A DNA stretch of 64,000 nt from Lichtheimia corymbifera B2541 (GCA_000697475.1 JNEU01001123.1:62001-126000), one strand, 5' to 3'. Numbered from the stretch's first letter, positions 12,430-24,103 are shown. The notes: generated by a model from the sequence alone, not told the origin. Numbers and translations: made by a program.

Positions 12430-13782
12430 TACCCCCACTTTTTGTATACAATGCTTTTGTTGCCTTAGTGTAGAACTCTTTAATAACACCAATTACCTAT
12501 TCCTTTGTAAATAAATCATAACCATGCCTCTGTCTTTATGATAAATGGATGTCACGCAATTAATATACTACGCCGACAATGTACTCTTTTATTCGCTTGA
12601 GATGTGGTTATGTAGAAGATGACCGATCTCAGCAAAGTCTGTCATTTGGTTGCGGTTGTGGCTGTGGTAAAGAGTGCGACTTATTTACGCTTTGCCATAG
12701 CAACGGACTTTGCTATTCGCACCATGTCAACTTCAACACCCGTACGTAGACCATGGTACCTAAACCAACTTTTGCATATGCTTCACCGAGAGATATCTAT
12801 ATCGAAAGCAACAAGATGGCGTGTATGAGTAATGATGCATCAAACAACATGATCAGGCCCTACCTCATTATAAGGGTCTAATATCACAATGACGGCCATG
12901 ATACAAAGAAGCACTATGAATGAGTCCACAAGGATCAACACTTATTCACAGGTTGAAAGGTGCGGTACACACAAGCCTTGTAAGCAGCCAAAGAAGAATG
13001 ATAGAGGGAATACATGAGCTAATAAAGTGATGGTCCCGCATATACCAGGAATAAGTCCGAGAAGCCTCCGGGCGAGTGACCAATCAATCAATATATCTTC
13101 AGGAATGTAGATGCACGTAGCCGACTTGTCGTTTTATGCACGACGATCGTGAAACCTGCACACAAGGTGCGCTCCACCCAGCCGAGCAATATTGTTCTAT
13201 GAATGACCCCACGTTTCATTGTAAAGTTTACAGATACAGGCACCTTTATGTTTTTACATATGCTGTAAGCGTGATGCTATATGAAAGGTGGCCTTTGTTC
13301 ATTGTCAATTGCCTCGCTCATATTAGAGCCAAAGATGCAGAAGGACTTGCTTGTGTAATTAGCCGACGAGAGAGCGCGAGTTGAAGGGTGATCTTATATA
13401 TTGGTGGAGGGTCTAACTTTGTTATGACCACAAGTTCACATGCATACGTAGAGTTTTCCAAGTAAAGGTTTTCAATCTTTCTATATAGGTGATATGTTTA
13501 TTTTTTAGTCCTGTATGAATGCTTCGATGTAAGAGATGAAATCGGCCATCGGAAGAACATTATTATGGGGATGTCGAACATCTAGTATTAATTCTCATTC
13601 CTTTTTTACTAGCCATTAGGTCTCTGCAATTGAAACTATGTAAGGTATGTTATTATGCATGTAGGTAACAATCTGGTAGAGGTAAAGTGTTTTTATTTTC
13701 ACTATCAAGTCTATACAACATATTATTCACACGTTTTAGCGCTACTTTGCATAATGGCAAACAATGTACCACAACCACTGAA
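12430..13782. other. intergenic region, convergent 3' ends
   Basis: This region lies between the 3' ends of two convergent genes. Short frames (for example 12619-12828 and 13136-13384) lack splice partners and conserved motifs. I see nothing assignable. Confidence 0.5.
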
Positions 13783-14966
13783 CTAAAAAGGAGGTCTGAC
13801 GCCATCTATCATCAGCTTTCCGATCACAAATTGCTGCAAGTGATTTTCTTCTTCCGCTTCATCGATCCTTGCTGCTGATCGTAGACGATGGGATATTGAT
13901 GTAGATCTAGATGCCAGTGTACCAACGGACTGAGCAAGAGAAGCCACATCATCATCACGTGGGTAACCTTGATCTCCTCCTCCAACTCCTCTGGATGATG
14001 GTCTTTCGCTTTCTGAGCCTTGTAATCGATATCCCATATGCCTCAATATCGCTGCCAAATGCTTCATAATGTCAAAATAACGTTCTTCGCTGATTGGGAA
14101 CCGAGAAAATCGGGCTTGCTCATAGCCTGCTATATATCCACGACCGAGCTGTTCATCAATGAGCCCAAGGTGGATCAGGCCTTCAATATACTGGCGTAAG
14201 CTATATTTCTTGAATCTTGCATATACAGTGCTTCCATGGACATTGGCCACTACTTGTTCTTTAATATCAATGTGATTCAATTGTTAGCTATGTAGGATTA
14301 TTGGTGTATGTTCAGCTCTTACCAATGATCAATGGTGTTCGAACAATGGCACTCTTGAAATTGACACCTTCAAGATTGGATACACCTACACCGATTTATG
14401 GATCAATGGAATGCATCGCAAAGATGGAATAAAGATATGAAGCAGAAAGTACCTGGTTGACCCCAGCCAACATGGTTGAAATCTTCTTGCCGTGGCGTGA
14501 TATGTTCTCGAACTTCTCTAACTCGATCAAAGTCCCGCTGTATGCAATCGTATACTTTCTTCAAGATGATACTGTGAGTACTTTATAATGTGGGTCGATT
14601 GGTGTTTTATGTACATACCTTGGGCAAATCTTCTTTGGTGATGGGGATATAAGATTTCGGTATACCTTGTAATGCTACTCTTACTGTCAATACGCGACTG
14701 CATGAAAAAGACAATGCAAACAAAGCCTATTGTATACCAGTGAGTATTGAAGGAGAAACAAAAGGATCGTTTTTAGTTACCAGCACGACATAACTAACGA
14801 CAACGACAATGAGATTGCGATAGTCATGAACACCGGTTCCAGTTTGATCGGCCAAAGCTTGAATAATCACGTCTGCTGCTGATAAGGCGACTGCTGCTGC
14901 TGTGAGCAAGATAAGAAAGAAAAGCGAGCCTCTGTAGACGCAGTGTGATAACCGTATGCTGTGCAT
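13783..14966 (-). CDS. DLT1: Dlt1-like membrane protein (defect at low temperature)
   Basis: Five exons (14966-14781, 14726-14619, 14558-14453, 14385-14323, 14258-13783) join in phase to 312 residues, close to yeast Dlt1 (342). Two N-terminal membrane helices (GSLFFLILLTAAAVALSAAD and NLIVVVVSYVVLALFALSFS) are followed by a cytosolic domain with the family-like segments SYIPITKEDLPK, FNHVGWGQPG, and KYSLRQYIEGLIHLGLID. The C-terminus is a Ser/Arg-rich tail. Dlt1 is conserved in fungi; its molecular role is unknown, and yeast mutants are cold sensitive. An in-frame ATG at 15005 would add 13 residues; I chose 14966 because it lies just before the first helix. The family call is from memory of the motifs. 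Confidence 0.7.
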
Positions 14967-15005
14967 TGTAAGTGGAAGAAAGGCATATGCGATTGGTGTA
15001 CGCAT

Positions 15006-16869
15006 TGGTTGCTTGGTGCTATCAACGCCCCTTGATCTGTTTCCTTTTTGGTAGAATGTTGTCGGTGGTTAGTCATTTGACCACAAGGCACTGGCCATCA
15101 ACTTACCTGTTTCGGGTCTGGTGACCATGTATCCATCAAAACAATCACGGTGCAGAGTGATAGTGGCAAGTGGGTTTCCGGTTTCACACATGTGCATAAC
15201 ACTGAATACATGCTACTGAAGGCTGTACAAGGCATGGTTTACATTAATACAGCAACTCTGAATATCATCAACAACAATGCATACCTGGCAGATGATGATG
15301 CTTGTCTCTTCCAATGTATGCGGTCATTTCATCTTGTAAAACAGTCGCGTTTATGATCCACGAGTATTGAGTGCCCCGGGTTCGTGATAGAGTTCTATAA
15401 CAAGAACTGTGTAAGCAAGCCAATATAGACACGCCAACTAACAAAGAATAATTACCAGAGGGAATAGCCTTAGTGTATGACACAACGAGGTGACAGAAAT
15501 CAGCCTTCTAAGCCAGTCTGCAAGGAGGATTAGTATGAAGGAAAGAGATATTGTAGTCAACCACTTGCCTTTTTACAATATAACTTTATCTCGTTTGAGC
15601 CGATTGCCCCCATGTCAATGCCAAGTGATCGCGTGTTGCGAAGGAGCGTTGCGTTGTGTGAAGAGGTAGAGAGACAGCGGGTAAGGAGGTGTTCACCACA
15701 CCAAAGCTGTTGCTGATCGGTTCCTCAATGTCAGCTTAAAACGTGGTGGCATTCACCGTGTATTCAACCCTTACTTTGTCGTTCAGTATGACCACGATTG
15801 CGTGAAGAAGAAATTGCACTGCGGTACCCAAGGTGAAATACGGAAGCAAGAAAGGGGGGTTCGCATTATGCGTAGATCCTTTAATGCGTTTCAGACAGCG
15901 GCAATCCAAAAGCACTGAATCAGACGAAGCTACGCAATTTTAATCTGCTATATCGGATTGCCCTTGGTCTATCCCATCTTTACCTTCATACTCTGTTGTA
16001 TATGAAAAGAAATAAACGGCTGTTCAGCACTATTGTATGATGTCTACTGCTCTTTGTCAATGACATGTAAAAATAGCAGCTGGATAATGAAATCGCCAAT
16101 ACAATCGTACCTTCCTTCCTCCTTATTGTCAGCGATATACACAACACCAGTTCCCCCAATAGGATCGTAATGTTCCTTGAATTCATTATTGTATCGATGA
16201 ATACAAGCGTATCGGTTGAGATAGCTAGGCATTTTTTGGTCCAAGAGGTATGATCCAAGAAAGTCTGCCAATAAGGATCATGTAAGGTGGATGACAATAA
16301 CAATGGCTTCCTCAGCGGTGGAATCACCTAAAAGAAAAGAACAAGGTATGATCACGTGCCAAGCTAGCCGTAAACCTGGAAGCATATGCTGATGGATCGC
16401 TGTATCAATATTTTAGTGTATCGGCAAAGCAATTTTGGGTGATGTAAAGCTTGCCAATTATCCAGTATTTCGTCAAGGTGTCAATGTGCGAGGTTGCGTT
16501 GTACATGCGTGATTACACACTGTGTATCATGCGAGCTTGTTTTCTTCAACAACATGTTGTTGGAGAAGACCTGGCTTGTACCATGGGAACTTTGATGAGT
16601 GTTTCAGTGGTTAGGTTTACCCGCGTTTCCACAATGTGATCAAGTTCGAGCTATCTATGTACATAGCTACTTAGAAAGGAGAGCAGTGGATGATCCCTGT
16701 GTGTGTGTGAGGTTAGTGGCATAATATTACGTGTATGGAACTGAAAATCAACGCCGTTGCATTGAAATAGGGTCGTGGGAACAACTGCATAAAGGACATC
16801 TCTTTCCCTTTTTCTTACTTTCCCACATTCTTCTCTCTCCTCCATCACTTACTGCTATCAAGATAAACA
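15006..16869. other. intergenic region with possible ORF remnant
   Basis: Nearly 1.9 kb separates DLT1 from the HIBADH gene. It holds one possible coding remnant (see 16044-16327). A short minus-strand frame near 15105-15135 starts with ATG and runs into a consensus donor (MDTWSPDPKQ then GTAAG). It could be an upstream exon of DLT1, but no acceptor joins it in phase. Confidence 0.4.
16044..16327 (-). pseudogene. unrecognised ORF fragment, possible gene remnant
   Basis: A 75-codon minus-strand frame has protein-like composition (YLNRYACIHRYNNEFKEHYD, then DPIGGTGVVYIADNKEEG and FIIQLLFLHVIDKEQ). Upstream, a pyrimidine-rich acceptor (CTTTTCTTTTAG at about 16328-16339) precedes GDSTAEEAIVIVIHLT, and then a TGA interrupts the same frame. 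An overlapping frame is open over the whole block. I do not recognise a family. It could be a decayed exon, the end of an unrecognised gene, or chance. Confidence 0.25.
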
Positions 16870-18092
16870 ATGCCTGTTCGAATCATTGCTTTGCAACGTA
16901 ACCTTCTCAACCGTGCACGCTTCTATTCAACTGCAGGTAATGTCCATGATCAAGCACATGCGTTATTGTTATAATGTCACTCACATGCATTTATCCATCT
17001 AGTAAGCTTAAATGATTGCTCAATAGCTTATCTCGGCAAGTTGGATCTTATTGATTGAATCGTCTTTTAGAGCAAACAAAATACAATTGGATTGATTGGT
17101 CTCGGCCAAATGGTAAGTTACCCTCGTTTATTTGCTTCCTGTCATATGTAACAGCTCCTAATGTACCTGATTTTTAGGGCACTGGCATGGGCAAGAATCT
17201 TGCACTCAAGACCAAGCCTGGTACCTTGCTTGTATATGATGTCAACAAGGCAGCCGTTGAGCGCTTTGTGGACACCTTTCCACAAGCCAAGGCTGTTTCG
17301 GATCCCGGGGAAATGGCCGAGAAAGCAGGCACCGTGGTGACAATGTTACCCGAAGTCACTCACGTGGAACAAGCTCACAAGGCTCTATGGGATGCACTTG
17401 ATGAATCCAGTCTTTTGGTAGATTCAAGCACTATTGCTGCTGAGGAAGCACGTCGATTGGCCACAAAGGTGATGGATGCAAAGAAGGGTACTGCATTTGA
17501 TGCACCTGTGAGTGGAGGTAAGTTTGTTATAAGCGACTTGTTTGATGGCATTTTTTTCCCTTAACCTACGTATTTTTCAGGGGCTGTTGGAGCTGATGCA
17601 GGCACCTTGACGTTCATGGTGGGTGGACCATCAGCTGAAGCCGTTGAAAAGATCAAGCCAACACTATCATTAATGGGTCGTAATGTCGTCTACTGTGGTC
17701 AAAATGGCACAGGTCAAGTAGCCAAGCTTTGCAACAATATGCTTTTGGCAATCTCGATGGCAGGTGTATCAGAAGCAATGTTGTTGGGCGCACGTTTAGG
17801 CATGGATCCTCTTTTGTTGGGATCCATCATCAACAACTCAACAGGTCGCTGCTGGAGCTCTGATACCAATAACCCACATCCCGGTGTTGTTCCCACGGCA
17901 CCAGCTAGCCGTGATTATCAAGGTGGCTTTAGCACTCATCTTATGGCTAAGGATTTACGTCTTGCAATGAAGTCTGCTGAGGATTCTGCAACAAACCCTG
18001 TGCTCGGAACCATGGCCGCCAAAATGTTCAATGATTTGGCAAAGACCGATGAATATGGCAAGCTGGACTTCTCCAGCGTGTACAAGGTATGA
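16870..18092 (+). CDS. HIBADH: 3-hydroxyisobutyrate dehydrogenase, mitochondrial
   Basis: This NAD-dependent enzyme of mitochondrial valine catabolism oxidises 3-hydroxyisobutyrate to methylmalonate semialdehyde. Exons: 16870-16932/36, 17071-17112, 17178-17517, 17581-18092, about 318 residues. The N-terminus is a matrix-targeting peptide (MPVRIIALQRNLLNRARFYS). The Rossmann motif is GLIGLGQMGTGMGKNL, the substrate segment is DAPVSGGAVGADAGTLTFMV, and the catalytic Lys lies in GTGQVAKLCNNMLL. The C-terminal helical domain is complete (KDLRLAMKSAEDS). Oddity: the GT donor of intron 1 (16937) leaves one base too many for the frame of exon 2. Splicing at a GC dinucleotide at 16933 would restore the frame, as would one G less. 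The family call is firm; the first intron is not. Confidence 0.92.
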
Positions 18093-18463
18093 AGACTACA
18101 TAACAACCTTCACTTTTATACTCACAGCACTTATTATTCCCTCACAGTGGATGACCAAACAACATTCGTAATCGAACAATATTCTTCTATTATATGCTTG
18201 AATGTTTTGTGCGTAATAGTAATAAAACAAGCAGTAAATCTTATGTACACAAAATAGACGAAAGAGAGAAATATGTACAACGGAGGAGGAGAAAGGGCTT
18301 GTGTATCTTTTGTGTGTGTGTGTGCGTGTTGTATGGATGCATGTGAAGTTTGATGTCGTGCGTGTTGATGGTATTCGAAAAAAGGCGGTGGGAAAAAAGT
18401 GACGGATATCAAACTACTTGACAAGCCATCCTCAGCACCACCATCCGTATTCATCCAGAATCC

Positions 18464-19516
18464 TTAAACACGCAAAAGGCTCTTGTCGACGCCATAAGCA
18501 GGTTCACGTTGGTCAAGGAACCACTTAAAGTACTCGTAGACGCTCCAGCTGATAGCAGCACTTGGCATGTTTGTAAGGACACGAGGCTTGTATCCTCTAA
18601 AGAAGCCGCTGAGTCCATGACGCTGTTTGATGATAGTCATGGCATCCCAAAAACCGGTAGCATTGCGAATACGAGGATCAGGATTATGACCACGAGTTTG
18701 AAGTAGAGTCTTAATCACATCCAAAGGCGTGGTGAGAGATGATGCTGTAGCACCTGCCAATGCACCGGCAATAGCATGCGTCTTTGGATCGTATGCGCCA
18801 TCAGGGTTAAAGTATTTACGGAAATACTCGTAGGTGGCAAATTGAATAGATTGAAATGGCACCGACATAGCAAGGGTGGTAGGGAGTGAAATATAAAATG
18901 CACCAACACCTTCCTTGGCCAACACACTGCGTGCACATTCACGAACAGAGGTGAATGTCGAGTCGCGGAGCTGCATCCGTTGCTTTACGACTGGGCAAAT
19001 AAAAATTTGTTTCGGTCAGCTTTTTTTCTCCGTGAATGATATCTGATAAAGCTACACACTCACCATCAAAAGGGGTCATTAGGGTATCATGAGCAAGTGT
19101 AGCACAAGCGCCTGCTGCTGCAAAGCTCAAGGTATGATTGCCCTGTTCTTCATCAGCTCCCAACTTCTCCTTGACATACTCATAGGTAGCAAAATGAAGT
19201 GCATGAGCTGGGCCTGCACCAAGAAGGACAGAGTTGACACCACGCCAAAGATTACGAGAGGCTGCCTTAAAGCCAGGGTATACGGTAGGTGCAGGTCGAG
19301 TACTTTGGATTACTTGCATTCGTGTCTAATGAAAAATGTCATCAGTCATTGTGCTACGAGCGCGTCACGATGCTGCATATATCTCTTTTTTACCTTGATG
19401 GAATCGACAGGATACATGGCACAGTGTTCAGCTGCACCTGCAAAAGCACCAGCAAGCGCATTTTGCGCCATAGAAGAGTTGCTGCCAAGGCTTTCGTAAT
19501 CGTATTCTTCAGACAT
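18464..19516 (-). CDS. MRS4: mitoferrin, mitochondrial iron carrier (Mrs3/Mrs4 type)
   Basis: This inner-membrane carrier of the SLC25 family imports ferrous iron for heme and iron-sulfur cluster synthesis. Three exons (19516-19394, 19325-19064, 18990-18464) give 303 residues, the standard carrier length. Three ~100-residue repeats each carry the carrier signature: YPVDSIKTRMQ, TPFDVVKQRMQ, and TPLDVIKTLLQ. Mitoferrin-type segments are GAGPAHALHFATYEYVKE and VPFQSIQFATYEYFRK. The start ATG is followed directly by the first helix (NALAGAFAGAAEHCAMYP). Upstream and in intron 2 there are exact ATCWGATAA motifs, the binding site of fungal iron-responsive GATA repressors, so iron regulation is likely (inference). 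Confidence 0.95.
19041..19049 (+). promoter_or_regulatory. iron-type GATA motif inside mitoferrin intron 2
   Basis: ATCTGATAA is an exact match to ATCWGATAA, the known site of SreA/Fep1/Urbs1-type GATA factors. It lies in the second intron of the mitoferrin gene. The function is inferred. Confidence 0.4.
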
Positions 19517-19645
19517 GATCGATTGTTGTTGATTGGAGTGGGGGGTTTTCAAAAGGCAATGTAGTAAGAGAGAGTAAGAAAGAAAGAAGAGCAAGCGAAC
19601 GCGCTGGGGGGAGCAAAAAAATAATATCCACAACAAGGAGTTCCT

Positions 19646-19653
19646 TATATATA
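19646..19653 (-). promoter_or_regulatory. TATA box of mitoferrin
   Basis: TATATATA lies about 130 bases upstream of the mitoferrin start codon, between the start and the nearest GATA motif. Confidence 0.5.
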
Positions 19654-19670
19654 AGCGGTAAGCGGAAAAG

Positions 19671-19679
19671 ATCAGATAA
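19671..19679 (+). promoter_or_regulatory. iron-type GATA motif upstream of mitoferrin
   Basis: ATCAGATAA, an exact ATCWGATAA match, sits 155 bases from the mitoferrin start. A second partial site (CAGATAAG on the minus strand, 19741-19748) directly abuts a CCAAT box (19749-19753). Fungal HapX-type regulators act with the CCAAT-binding complex at such paired sites (family knowledge). Confidence 0.5.
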
Positions 19680-19753
19680 GAGCGGATCATAACGAATTAG
19701 GCAGCACAAATACCACCCTACCAACCCCGATTACAAGGCGCTTATCTGCCAAT

Positions 19754-20746
19754 CATATGCCTTCATCAGCACGGCCCTTTTGAGTAATGACATTATGATT
19801 ATCCCGTTGGTTTCTCATTTGTGCATCATCATTCCTATCAAATCTTGACACTCATATGCATTTCACAGTTTACAGCAATCTGATTTATTTCCATTGATCA
19901 CAATACCACTTTACATGCTTTTGCTTATTGTGTTTGCATATCCTAAAAGAGGTCAATGACCATTGCCTCACCATGACGGTTGTGCCCCAATCGTCCTCGT
20001 GTGCCATGTGGGCGATTCAGCGGCCCGAAGAAAGATGGTGATGACATGCAAATAAAAAAGCACATTAAGCTTTCCGCCATTGTTCTCATGTATGTGCATC
20101 AGTACAACGAAAGGGTCAAGTCGAGCACACCATCCATTTAATCTATATTTCTCGCATGTACCAAAAGAGAAGGGGAAGCACCAGCATATTCAGCGGTAAA
20201 AGTTGTAGCACGTTGCATTCGCATCACAGACACACATCAAGCATGTTTGTGTATCCTCTATCTAATCCGATAATTGATTTCGGGGGCCGCAAGTGGTGGG
20301 GAATCTCGGATGTCGGCTTTAGGCATTCCACTAGCCACCTTTTTCTTGTTTACTCAATAGCCCAATCACACGGATCTGATAAGTGTTAATGTTTGTCATT
20401 GACTATCATCCTCAAACATCAGATAATGCTTCATCCTAACCCCCTTGTGATATCCAGCTGATCATTCATTTTCATATCAATGTCATCTTTCATATGTCAC
20501 AATAAACACAGGACACTATACCACCACCCTCTCCACTTTTCATTGCTTAGCATATCCAAAGTAGTAGAAAACATAATTCATTTCTGGAAGGATGACAAAA
20601 GTCTGCTTATTAAAGAGAATAAACTTTAATCACTATATGCTGGAGAGAATAACATGATGGTGGAGGAACAGCTATGGAGCAGTGGTACCAAAAGATGATG
20701 TTGTTGTTGAGGTATCCAGAAAGATGCGTGTATGCTGTGGTGTGGT
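19754..20746. other. intergenic region, mitoferrin promoter side
   Basis: About 1 kb lies between the mitoferrin promoter and the 3' end of the phosphodiesterase gene. Apart from the GATA motifs and CCAAT sequences (for example near 20361) I see no genes. It is AT-rich with no RNA gene. Confidence 0.5.
20374..20426 (+). promoter_or_regulatory. pair of distal iron-type GATA motifs
   Basis: ATCTGATAA (20374-20382) and ATCAGATAA (20418-20426) are two exact ATCWGATAA matches 35 bases apart. They lie ~0.9 kb upstream of mitoferrin, in a region whose other flank is a gene 3' end, so mitoferrin is the only obvious target. Confidence 0.4.
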
Positions 20747-22697
20747 TTATGCGATTGGGACGAGTTCTCCATTGAGAGTGCCATTGTTGGGTGCTGGGTC
20801 AAGGTTGAGGATCTTGGCAACAAATCCATAGACTTCAACGTTGAAAAACGGTGCAACGATCGTGCCTTTGCTGTACCATTGTTCTATTCGAGGACCACGT
20901 GCCATAAAGATAGCTCTCATTTCCATGGCAAGGTTGTCGTATCCATGGATACCCATTGGGTGGTATGCTTTTCCGGAGGTAATGTTGTAATCTTTATGCG
21001 AGATGATCGAGTAGCCAACATCAGGAATAGTGACGATGGGTGCAATACGTTCAGTACCACGATAATGGAATCGTTCAGGCACGTCTTCTCGAAGATACAC
21101 TTGAAAGTGGGCATCGTCTACGCTTTGGGTATAGTTGTATAGCTCCTCGTACACTCGATTGGCTGTGTCTTCAGGTGCATCATCTTTGGGTCGAAGACTT
21201 AACAATGGCCATGCCTCACGTTGTCGTAAATGCGATAGCGTCTCCTTGGAAAGAATGTCGTCGTAAAATATCAATCTTGATTTGTCCGTTTGAGCCATTC
21301 CATGATCGCTGACCTATGTTTTTCATGAGTCTACACAATTCAATAATCCATCCCCCACCTTTCATACTAACAATGACAATGTTGACATGTGAATCCAAGT
21401 TTCTCTCCTTGAGTCCTTGCATCAAGAAACCAACGGCATCATCCATTTGAGTTAGGACACCATTGAGCTATATCCAATTTGTCGTCAATAACGTATTTGC
21501 AATCATTCGCTCCTTATTTACCTGACCACCTTGAGGACCACCACCGTGTCCTTTTTGATCCACTTGGGGCACATAGATTGAAATCATCTGGGGTCGCTCT
21601 TCAAATGGCATGTCAAGCCATCCTAATGCTGTCTCCATCTTGTGTTGTGCCGTGACACCACGTTCATAATCGACAAAGTAATCAGGTTCAAACTTCGGCA
21701 CTGGAGAACCGGGCCACATGATTACAGCCGACTTGCGTCCTTGAAGTTTGCTTGTTGTCCAAATCTAATAATCCTACATTAGTTTACCAAAAAGAAAGGT
21801 GATGTACATAATACATACGGGTTCTCCACCCCACCATCGAGATTGTGAGCTGATTGTAGGTCGCTTGTGAATGAACATGGATTGTAACTGGGGATCATAG
21901 AATTCATTGCCGACGATGCCATGCGCTTCAGGATAGAGACCAGTGGCGAGTGTCCAATGATTGGGAAATGTGATAGACTATGCATGCACGAAATATTCTA
22001 TCAATTCTCTGGATATGTATGATAAGCCGTGATATTTACCGGAAAAGAAGGGTTCATATATTCCGCACGGATGCCTTGGGATGCTATTGAAACAAACTAA
22101 ATTAGTGATTGCGATGATGATGATGATGACATGAATCAGAGATAAACAACTTGCCAAATTGTGAAAGATGAGGAGTGACATTGCGGTCGAGATAGTCGTT
22201 TCTGAAGCCATCCAAAGAGATCAAAATCAATGTCGGGGCAAATTGATGGGTGCCATTGAAATATAAACGTTCAACTGGTCGCATATGTTCTCCATGGTGT
22301 CCAACTGCCATCACTGATAGTTTCAGGATCAAGAAAAGTAGACCGATACCAATGCCAATGAATGCGAATCGTAAATGATACCATATGCTCTATATAGGAT
22401 ATAACAAGTCATCAATACAAGAACATAAGGGTACACCCATACATTCGTTACCCTTTTATGTTGAGTGTGGTGGTGGTGGTGTGGTTCTCCCAACTCTTCG
22501 TCGTCAAAGTCTTCATCGACATCCCAAAAGCCACGAGGTCGTCTTGTTGAATTGCTGTTTTCTTTCTCGAGAAAGTGATCTTGTTCTGAGTAATCTTGGC
22601 TGATCAAGTGCTCTTCTTCTTCGTTCATGTTGCGCCGCGTACGTAGTGAAAGTGAAGAGTCGTTGCGGGAGGAATAACCTGCGGGAAGGGGCACCAT
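20747..22697 (-). CDS. membrane-anchored nucleotide pyrophosphatase/phosphodiesterase (ENPP type)
   Basis: This type II membrane ectoenzyme of the alkaline-phosphatase superfamily hydrolyses phosphodiester or pyrophosphate bonds of nucleotides. Seven exons (22697-22452, 22389-22155, 22083-22040, 21977-21819, 21764-21522, 21467-21372, 21313-20747) sum to 530 codons. An acidic, His-rich cytosolic tail of ~80 residues precedes one membrane helix ([20 protein letters not shown]). Metal and nucleophile motifs are present: [12 protein letters not shown] (Asp), [20 protein letters not shown] (Thr nucleophile), [16 protein letters not shown], and GIHGYDN. Sequons (NGT, NYT, NIT) fit a lumenal or outer face. 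Intron 2 (22084-22154) uses a GC donor (GCAAGT). Substrate preference cannot be read from the sequence; yeast Npp1/Npp2 and animal ENPP are the nearest families. Confidence 0.92.
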
Positions 22698-22974
22698 ACC
22701 AGAATAAGGGGGTAATATAGTGTGTGGTTGTTGTATGACAGCGTAACGGAAAAAGAAAGATAAAGATAGCAGAGAGATGGCGTTTCGTCTCCTTGCTATT
22801 CTCTCTTGGGTCTACCATAAAAGGATCTGCATGAGCCTTCCTCGAGGCTTGTTTGTGCAACTCATCCCAACCATCCCATACTCGAAGCATCATTTATCAT
22901 CATCACTGCCACTGATATGCCAGAGTCATATGGTATCATGCATAGATGTCTTTATGCGTGTTGTATTGATATGC

Positions 22975-23325
22975 TCATAGAAAGACGCCATCGTCCCCAT
23001 CATTGCTATTATTACTACTAGTCGTTGGATATTGCTGTCTAAACGCGTCTACGTTGCTACCAACTTCTCGTGCTGCTGCCTCTCCCAGTCGTTCACGGAT
23101 CACCTTGAGTGTAAGGTCAATTCGCTCCTCGTAACGCTGTATAAGTGATTCGTTTTCTGAAATGGCTGCCAAGAGATCGCTGTCTTTTCCTTCTGGATCG
23201 TATTCTCGCATCTCCCGATTGGAACGTAACAAGTGCTTTATCGAGTTTTGTACTTGAGGAATCTCGGTCAGGAGTGTGTCATGCGGCAATTGTTCAAGGG
23301 CTTGTTCCAATCGTCTCGTATCCAT
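22975..23325 (-). CDS. ADC17: ADC17/TMA17-like proteasome assembly chaperone
   Basis: This is an intronless 116-residue helical protein. The segments TEIPQVQNSIKHLLRSNREM and AISENESLIQRYEERIDLTL match the two-helix layout of yeast Adc17/Tma17 (compare the yeast patterns of IENSINHLQRSN and VRENEIVLNNYNERV). Adc17 is a stress-induced chaperone that helps pair the Rpt3 and Rpt6 ATPases of the proteasome base. The C-terminus is a short Ser/Asn/Asp tail (SSNNSNDGDDGVFL), as in yeast. The start is the first ATG. The assignment rests on short motif similarity recalled from memory and would benefit from a profile search. The alternative is an unrelated small coiled-coil protein. Confidence 0.65.
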   Translation of the reverse strand: MDTRRLEQALEQLPHDTLLTEIPQVQNSIKHLLRSNREMREYDPEGKDSDLLAAISENESLIQRYEERIDLTLKVIRERLGEAAAREVGSNVDAFRQQYPTTSSNNSNDGDDGVFL

Positions 23326-24103
23326 TTGGTAGTGTTATAAGGAAGAGGACAAGATTAGTGCCCGACGACGACACGCCTGTTGCAGGATAGAAATCCCACC
23401 CCATCTGCAAGCTGAATACGTCTGTGTTGATATGTACATATACTCTAAATCTGTGCAGGGCATGGATCTCCCTCCTCTTGACCCTAAAGATCGTCCCTCC
23501 TTTTGCATTCTTGTACCAATAAATCATGCGTATGGAAACACATGTCGTGATCACTTATGCCAGATAATTAGATCAAGCGGCGTCTGGCGGCCAATCCATC
23601 ACTTTCACTTGCTCTCCTTGGGCTTAATTGATTTTGCTTTCAAGATAGGCTAGCGGCATGAAGATGCATGACCCAATATACTCACTTGTCCTCCTGAATT
23701 TAGCTAATAAGAATATATCAACCCGTCGCTCTCCTTGTATCTTCATTACTACTCTCTCTGTGCTCTCTCCCTAGCTATCGCATCTGTCATTTTGTAATAC
23801 TTTTATATCAAGTCAAAAGTATTTTCTATTATAAAAGGTATATAGAGATATCAACCATGTTGATTGTATCGATCAAGTGAATGAGAAATAAAGACATGCC
23901 AACATTCACATATGCATAATATGCATCCGCATCTAAATGATGAGTAGTGTTGTGGCGGGTTGAAGAAATACTCAATGTCGGGAGAATGCACACAAAAAGC
24001 ATAACTGCGATGCAGGGGTGAAAGGGGTCATGGCTTCGATTATATAAAGCATCATTATCTGGTTTTCTTTGTCGTTGTATTACCATTCTACATACAAAGA
24101 GTC
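23326..24103. other. intergenic region, divergent promoters
   Basis: The region lies between the divergent ADC17-like and aspartic protease genes. It is AT-rich, with CT-rich patches near 23725-23775 and a TATAAA-like element about 60 bases upstream of the protease start. No gene is seen. Confidence 0.5.
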
